Below, in pieces: positions 59,509 to 64,000 of a DNA stretch of 64,000 bases (position 1 is its first letter; each line of letters starts with the position of its first letter). The stretch is from Streptomyces sp. DvalAA-43 (GTDB lineage: Bacteria; Actinomycetota; Actinomycetes; Streptomycetales; Streptomycetaceae). The notes beneath the pieces were generated by a model that saw only the letters and a list, made by a program, of their open reading frames with translations, made no database searches and had not been told where the DNA came from. The DNA lies in NCBI RefSeq assembly GCF_900091725.1, contig NZ_FMBW01000083.1, positions 40,464-104,463 of the forward strand. Direction: 5' to 3'. Made by a program: the position numbers and the translations under genes.

Positions 59509-61323
59509 GTGAGCAGCCCGCACGAGCGGACCAGACCGACACACGAGGCCAGAAATTCCGTGAACTTCACGCGCTGGAGCGCCCGCCTACCCGGAACGCA
59601 GCGCCGCGCCGCCGCACGGGACGACCGCAGTTCCGTGCCCCCGGCCCGCGCCGAGTACGCACAGCCCGAGGCCGGGCCCCGCCCGCCGGACGGCGACACG
59701 CACGGCGGGACGAGTCACGATCCGCGGGACGACGCGCGCGGTGGGGCTTCCCGGCCGGGCGGCCCCGCGCTGGAGGACCTCTCCGCCCAGGACATCCTCG
59801 GCCAGCTGCCCGCCCTGGTGGCCCTGGTGTACGGCCCCGACCACCGGATCGCGTACGTCAACGACGCCTACACCGCCGCCTTCGGGCCCCGCCCGGTCGG
59901 CGCCACCGCCGCCGAGGCCATGCCGGAGCTCCACGAACTCAGCCTGCTGCCCCTCATGGACCAGGTCCTGCGCAGCGGCACCCCCCGCACGGTCAAGTCC
60001 CGCAAGGTCCGCAGCGGCAATTCGTACACCGTGACCTGCACCCCGGTGCACCGGGACGGCGAGGGCGGCACGGGCGGCCCCGGAAAGCGGAACAGGACCG
60101 ACAAGAGCGCCAGGGGCAGAGGAAGAGGGGGCGAGGGCGGCGTGCTCGTGTACGCCGCCGATGTCACCGACCACGCCGAAGCGGCCGAACGGCTCCGCAC
60201 CAGCGAGCGCCGCCACCGCGAGACGGCCGTCACTCTCCAGCGTTCCCTGCTCCCGCAGGAGCTGGAGCAGCCGGACGACCTCCGGATCGCCGCCACCTAC
60301 CAGCCCGGCGGCACGGACGCCGCGGTCGGCGGCGACTGGTACGACGTCATCACCCTCGGCGCGGGCCGCACCGCCCTGGTCATCGGGGACGTGATGGGCC
60401 GCGGGGTGCGCGCCGCCGCCGTCATGGGCCAGCTCCGCACGGCGGTACGCGCCTACGCCCGGCTCGACCTCCCGCCGCACGAGGTGCTTCAGCTCCTGGA
60501 CGGTCTGGCCGCCGAGATCGACGCCAGCCAGATCGCCACCTGCGCCTACGCGGTCCACGACCCCAACGAGGGCCGGCTCGTCTACGCCTCCGCCGGCCAC
60601 CTCCCGATCCTGGTGTGCCACGAGGACGGCACGGTCCACCGCGCCGAGGACCCGACCGGGCCGCCGCTCGGCACCGGTGGCTGGATCCACACCTCGGGCA
60701 CGATCGGGCTGCCGCCCGGTTCCACCGCCGTCCTCTACACGGACGGCCTGGTGGAGCGCCGGAGCGAGGACATCGACGAGGGCGTCGCCGCGCTGGAGCG
60801 CGCGCTGTCCGGGGCCAAGGGTTCGCCCCAGGTGGTCTGCGACCGGCTGATCCGCTCCCTCGGCGTCACCGCGGAGCACGACGACGACGTGGCCGTGCTG
60901 GTGGTCCAGCACCCCGCCCGCACGGGGGCGGACGCGGAGCTGTTCCACAACGCCTCGCTCGATCTCCTCGGTGGCATCGAGGCGGCCCCGCGCGCCCGCG
61001 CCTTCGCGACCGGGGTCCTCACCTCGTGGCGTTTCCCGGTCGAGCTCTGCGACCTGGGCGTGCTGGCCGCCGGCGAACTCGTCGCCAACTCCCTCAAGCA
61101 CGGCACCCCGCCGATGCGCCTGGGCCTGCGGCGCACCGACCGGCGCCTGATCATCGAGGTGACCGACGGCGACGACCATCTGCCGCGCCGCCGCCGGGCC
61201 GACCCGGCGGACGAAGCGGGCCGCGGCATCTCCATCGTCGCGACGATCGCCTCGTCCTGGGGCAGCCGCCGGACACCGGGCGGTGGCAAGGCGGTCTGGT
61301 GCGAATTCGCCCTGCCGCGGTGA
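59509..61323 (+). CDS. PAS-SpoIIE-HATPase phosphatase/kinase regulator
   Basis: The 604-residue protein has a disordered N-terminus (1 to about 85) and a PAS domain (ALVALVYGPDHRIAYVNDAY, about 100-225). A SpoIIE PP2C domain follows (TDAAVGGDWYDVITLGAG, VIGDVMGRGVRAAAVMGQLR, AVLYTDGLVERRSEDIDEG, EHDDDVAVLVVQ), then an anti-sigma-type HATPase domain (LGVLAAGELVANSLKHGTPP, ADEAGRGISIVATIASSWG). Such fusions combine phosphatase and RsbW-like kinase functions in one sensor that feeds a partner-switching sigma pathway. It starts with GTG at 59509, 137 bp after the NADH dehydrogenase gene. Confidence 0.92.
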   Translation: MSSPHERTRPTHEARNSVNFTRWSARLPGTQRRAAARDDRSSVPPARAEYAQPEAGPRPPDGDTHGGTSHDPRDDARGGASRPGGPALEDLSAQDILGQLPALVALVYGPDHRIAYVNDAYTAAFGPRPVGATAAEAMPELHELSLLPLMDQVLRSGTPRTVKSRKVRSGNSYTVTCTPVHRDGEGGTGGPGKRNRTDKSARGRGRGGEGGVLVYAADVTDHAEAAERLRTSERRHRETAVTLQRSLLPQELEQPDDLRIAATYQPGGTDAAVGGDWYDVITLGAGRTALVIGDVMGRGVRAAAVMGQLRTAVRAYARLDLPPHEVLQLLDGLAAEIDASQIATCAYAVHDPNEGRLVYASAGHLPILVCHEDGTVHRAEDPTGPPLGTGGWIHTSGTIGLPPGSTAVLYTDGLVERRSEDIDEGVAALERALSGAKGSPQVVCDRLIRSLGVTAEHDDDVAVLVVQHPARTGADAELFHNASLDLLGGIEAAPRARAFATGVLTSWRFPVELCDLGVLAAGELVANSLKHGTPPMRLGLRRTDRRLIIEVTDGDDHLPRRRRADPADEAGRGISIVATIASSWGSRRTPGGGKAVWCEFALPR

Positions 61324-61344
61324 GGCCCCGTAGCGGACGGGGCC
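61324..61344. terminator. 8-bp hairpin between convergent phosphatase and MFS genes
   Basis: GGCCCCGT (61324-61331) and ACGGGGCC (61337-61344) pair around AGCGG. The hairpin starts directly after one stop codon and ends 8 bp before the other, so it can serve both directions. Confidence 0.7.
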
Positions 61345-61351
61345 CGTCCGC

Positions 61352-62674
61352 TCAGCGTGCGACGGCAGCCGCCGCGGCGGAGCTGGGCTCCGAGTCCGGC
61401 AGCGACACGGCCACCACCCGGGAGGGCACCGCCTCCAGCGAGGGCTGATCCTGCACGGGGGTGAGCCGTCGGCCGAGCCGCAGCGCCAGCGCCGTGATGC
61501 CCAGCGAGAACAGCACGAACGTCACGATGTACGGCCCGTGCAGCGTCGCCCCCATCGGCCCGCCCACGGCCGGACCGACCGCCAGCGCGAGTTGCTTGCA
61601 CAGGGCGAACGCGGAGTTGTACTGCCCGACCATCGACTCCGGCGCCAGATCGGCCACCAGTGGGGCCACGGTCGGCGACAGCATCGACTCCCCGAGTCCG
61701 AACAGGGCGTACGTGGAGATCATCGCGGCCGTCGCCATGGTCTGACTGCCGTGTCCGAGCCCCGCGTAGCCCGCCACGATCCAGGCGAACGCCCAGATCA
61801 GACCGACCGAGGCGATGACCCGGCTGCGCCTGCGGCGCTCGACGAACCGCAGCACGACGAACTGCGCGACGACGATGACGGCGGTGTTGGCGGCCAGCGC
61901 GATCCCGAGCGTCGAGGGCTGCATCCCGGCGGCCTCGGTGCCGTACGCCGCGAGCCCGGACTCGAACTGTCCGTAGCAGGCGAAGAACAGCACGAAGCCC
62001 AGCACGCACAGCTGCACCATGGCCCGGTGCGAGAGCAGCACCCGCAGTCCGCCCGGCGCCTTGGACCCGTCGGTGGGCCTGGCGTCGGAGAAGGACGGCG
62101 CACGGGAGAGCCGCACCGTGGAGGCGATGACGCCGAGCACGACGAACATCACGGCCTCGATGAGGAACAGCAGGGTGAAGGTCTCCGGCCGGTCCGTGTC
62201 GACGATCTGGCCGCCGACGAGCCCACCGATACCGAGCCCGAGGTTCTGCAGGAAGAACTGCATGGCGAAGGCGCGTGTACGGGTGGCGGTGCTGGAGCAC
62301 CACACGAGCATGGTGGCGAGAGCCGGCTGCATGACGGCCGTACCCGCGCCGAGGACCGCGGCCGACAGCACGGAGGCGGTCACGCCCGACGACAGGCCGA
62401 GGGCGACGGCGCCCAGCGAAGCGACGGCCGAGGCGACGACGAGCACGGGCAGTGGCCCGCGCCGGTCGATGGCCCGCCCGGTGAACGGCAGGACGGCCAG
62501 CGCCGCCATGGCGAAGACCGCCAGTACGACTCCCGCGGTGCCAGCACCCAGATCCCGTACCTGTGCCACATAGACGTACAGATACGGAACGGTGAACCCC
62601 AGCCCGAACGCGCTCAGCGCGCTCCCCAGCTGGATCCGCCGCAGTGCTGCACCCATCTCCCTGGTCACACTCAC
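61352..62674 (-). CDS. MFS transporter controlled by the divergent MarR gene
   Basis: The 440-residue protein has about 12 hydrophobic segments, with LSAFGLGFTVPYLYVYVAQV at the first helix and GRAIDRRGPLPVLVVASAV in the conserved 2-3 loop. It resembles DHA1-type drug exporters. It starts with GTG at 62674 (ATG 62656 is an alternative). The divergent MarR gene starts 138 bp away, and a perfect 16-bp inverted repeat lies between them, so MarR control is very likely. The inducer is unknown. Confidence 0.9.
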   Translation of the reverse strand: MSVTREMGAALRRIQLGSALSAFGLGFTVPYLYVYVAQVRDLGAGTAGVVLAVFAMAALAVLPFTGRAIDRRGPLPVLVVASAVASLGAVALGLSSGVTASVLSAAVLGAGTAVMQPALATMLVWCSSTATRTRAFAMQFFLQNLGLGIGGLVGGQIVDTDRPETFTLLFLIEAVMFVVLGVIASTVRLSRAPSFSDARPTDGSKAPGGLRVLLSHRAMVQLCVLGFVLFFACYGQFESGLAAYGTEAAGMQPSTLGIALAANTAVIVVAQFVVLRFVERRRRSRVIASVGLIWAFAWIVAGYAGLGHGSQTMATAAMISTYALFGLGESMLSPTVAPLVADLAPESMVGQYNSAFALCKQLALAVGPAVGGPMGATLHGPYIVTFVLFSLGITALALRLGRRLTPVQDQPSLEAVPSRVVAVSLPDSEPSSAAAAAVAR

Positions 62675-62730
62675 CTACCTCAAGGTCTCGAAGCGACATG
62701 CCGAGCCATCCGAACGACTCGAACCCGAAG

Positions 62731-62746
62731 ACTTTAGCACTAAAGT
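62731..62746. promoter_or_regulatory. MarR operator ACTTTAGCACTAAAGT
   Basis: A 7-bp inverted repeat with a 2-bp centre, in the only AT-rich part of the MFS-MarR divergent region. Size and symmetry suit a MarR dimer. It lies 57 bp upstream of the MFS start and 66 bp upstream of the MarR start, so it can repress both. Confidence 0.82.
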
Positions 62747-62811
62747 TAGAACCTCAACAATACAGCTTGAAGGACTTCGACGGCTTTGGAGGGCGTGCCA
62801 TACTGCCCGCC

Positions 62812-63369
62812 ATGCCTGACACCACCGAGCAGCCCGGACCGCAGGAGCCGGGCCTCGACGAGCAGATCGCCGCCTACCAGCGCGAGTTCCGCGACCTCGA
62901 CCCCCAGGTCGAGCAGGTCGTCTCGGCCCTGGGCCGGCTGAACCGCCGGATGAACGTGGCGTACGGACGCCAGCTCGCCGCCCTCGGCATCAGCAACGCC
63001 GAGTGGGAGGTCCTCAAGACCCTGGTCCTGGCCGGCTCCCCGTACCGCCTGGGCCCGGGAGAGCTGGCCAAGCGCCTGGGTCTCACCCCGGCGGCGATGA
63101 CCCACCGCATCGACCGCATGGCGGGCGAGGGTCTGGTCACCCGCGACCGCGACGAGAACAACCGGGTGCGCGTGATCGTCGAGCTGACCGACGAGGGCCG
63201 TACGAAGTGGCTGGAAGCCATGCGTATGGCCACCGACTTCGAGGAGGACCTGCTCCAGGACCTCACGGCCGACGAGCGCGGGGGCCTCGGCGACATGCTG
63301 ATCCGCCTGCTGCGCCGCGTGGAGCACGCCCAGCCGGACGCGGGCGGCCGCCTCACCGACCTGGACTGA
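62812..63369 (+). CDS. MarR-family transcriptional regulator
   Basis: The 185-residue protein has the winged helix of the MarR family: LGISNAEWEVLKTLVLAGSP, LGPGELAKRLGLTPAAMTHR, IDRMAGEGLVTRDRDENNR and VRVIVELTDEGRTKW. It should repress itself and the divergent MFS exporter through the palindrome at 62731-62746, with release by a small ligand. The ATG at 62812 gives the normal family length; the nearest GGAGGG is rather far (about 18 nt), so translation may be weak. Confidence 0.9.
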   Translation: MPDTTEQPGPQEPGLDEQIAAYQREFRDLDPQVEQVVSALGRLNRRMNVAYGRQLAALGISNAEWEVLKTLVLAGSPYRLGPGELAKRLGLTPAAMTHRIDRMAGEGLVTRDRDENNRVRVIVELTDEGRTKWLEAMRMATDFEEDLLQDLTADERGGLGDMLIRLLRRVEHAQPDAGGRLTDLD

Positions 63370-63445
63370 ACGGGTACCCGAGCCCGTGCCCCGCACGCGT
63401 TCGGCACGTGTCCGGTAGGTGGGAAAAGGGCTTGACCTGGCAGGG

Positions 63446-63474
63446 TTGACACACCCCGCATCGGTCCGTAAGGT
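63446..63474 (+). promoter_or_regulatory. First rRNA operon promoter (TTGACA-17-TAAGGT)
   Basis: TTGACA at 63446-63451 and TAAGGT at 63469-63474 are spaced by 17 bp, a good vegetative sigma (HrdB-type) promoter. It is the most upstream of several in the rRNA leader. Confidence 0.75.
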
Positions 63475-63680
63475 TCTTCGAGTTGTCACGGGGCCGGAAC
63501 GGTTCTGCGACAACCGATCCCGCCGCGAATGCGGCAACCAAAACTCAGCACGATCTCCCGCTCAGGGCAATTTCGGCATGCCGAAATTGATTTCGAGGAC
63601 TCGATTATGAGTCGCCGGGAAAATCCGCTAGAGTTTGGACGTCGGAACGGCCCAACAGCCGGGACGACAAGCCCCGCTGA

Positions 63681-63719
63681 CTGGGAATCAGGCCCGAAAG
63701 GATCTGATAGAGTCGGACT
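63681..63719 (+). promoter_or_regulatory. rRNA promoter unit with TAGAGT at 63708
   Basis: The unit reads from GGGAATCAGG to CTGATAGAGTCGG and is repeated in diverged form at 63781-63819. Its -35 is not consensus, which is usual for stringently controlled rRNA promoters in Streptomyces. Confidence 0.65.
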
Positions 63720-63780
63720 CGCCGGAAAGGGAAGCGCGAAAGCGAAGAACTGGAAAGCGGAAAAGCTTGGCCCGCTTCGA

Positions 63781-63819
63781 CCGGGAATCGGACACGAAAG
63801 AGTCTGATAGAGTCGGAAA
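63781..63819 (+). promoter_or_regulatory. rRNA promoter unit with TAGAGT at 63808
   Basis: Second copy of the GGGAATC...CTGATAGAGTCGG unit, exactly 100 bp downstream of the first. Confidence 0.65.
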
Positions 63820-64000
63820 CGCAAGACCGAAGGGAAAAGCCCGGAGGAAAGCCCGAGAGGGTGAGTACAAAGGAAGCGTCCGTTCCTTGAGAACTCAACA
63901 GCGTGCCAAAAGTCAACGCCAGATATGTTGATACCCCGGCCTGCTTCGGCAGGTTGGTGGTTCCTTTGAAAGTCCTGCCGGGCCTCACGGTTCCGGTGGG

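Larger units (their letters stand above)
63370..64000 (+). other. rRNA operon promoter/leader region (16S gene lies beyond the window)
   Basis: No protein gene is supportable in these 631 bp. The region contains a TTGACA promoter, three TAGAGT -10 boxes at 63629, 63708 and 63808, and the leader motif CCTTGAGAACTCAACAGCGT with GTCAACGCCAGATATG near 63890-63930. These are familiar from Streptomyces pre-16S leaders. The last two -10 boxes are exactly 100 bp apart, within similar GGGAATC...CTGATAGAGTCGG units. The 16S 5' end is not reached. Confidence 0.85.

Noticed and set aside
63370..63640. Start of the 16S rRNA gene within the window
   Set aside because: The leader landmarks are present, but the 16S 5' consensus (AGAGTTTGATC) does not occur before base 64000.

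Overview
The window is high-GC actinomycete DNA and almost certainly Streptomyces. It carries the block atrA, type II NADH dehydrogenase, SpoIIE-type phosphatase, MFS exporter and MarR next to an rRNA operon promoter, an NsdA-like regulator, an AfsR/SARP-type regulator and a ydaO-type (c-di-AMP) leader ahead of an M23 peptidase. From memory this right half (about 36-63 kb) follows the S. coelicolor SCO4108-SCO4122 order; that was not checked by alignment.

Layout. 1-3.5 kb: the end of one secreted FG-GAP/VCBS protein, a second one with a trypsin-like domain that has lost its catalytic residues, and an APC amino acid permease. 3.5-9.3 kb: tRNA-Lys(TTT) followed by the wreck of a tyrosine integrase. 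The integrase 3' end is present twice and brackets cargo: an ice-binding-like (DUF3494) secreted protein with His-rich 12-residue repeats, a DUF5819 protein and an HTTM membrane protein. 9.3-29.8 kb: a 16-gene, single-strand biosynthetic cluster with a LuxR-type regulator at its left end. 30-36.7 kb: a DUF5937/ArsR-type regulator divergent from an aldo/keto reductase, then several small envelope or stress genes (CsbD, SHOCT, SPFH). 36.8-63.4 kb: conserved chromosomal genes from an initiator tRNA to MarR. 63.4-64 kb: rRNA operon promoters and leader; the 16S gene lies outside the window.

The main discovery candidate is the cluster at 10411-29782. It reads right to left as two blocks. The first (from 29782) encodes a cyclase-family hydrolase, a DUF362 protein, an aldehyde dehydrogenase-like protein, an unrecognised 385-residue protein, a BacD-like ATP-grasp ligase, an MFS exporter, a GlcD-type flavoprotein, a glutathionylspermidine-synthase-like ATP-grasp ligase and a HisC-like aminotransferase. 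The second (from 18326) encodes DAHP synthase, a short adenylate-forming ligase, isochorismate synthase, LarE, LarB, LarC and a ferredoxin-reductase-like flavoprotein. larE, larB, larC and the reductase are chained by 4-11 bp overlaps to isochorismate synthase. The nickel-pincer nucleotide pathway is therefore wired into a chorismate-derived secondary pathway, yet no LarA racemase is present. Both blocks are preceded by the same 18-bp inverted repeat, which suggests one regulator controls both. I infer a chorismate/isochorismate-derived amino acid or small amide product whose assembly uses, or incorporates, the pincer nucleotide. The product itself cannot be named from the sequence.
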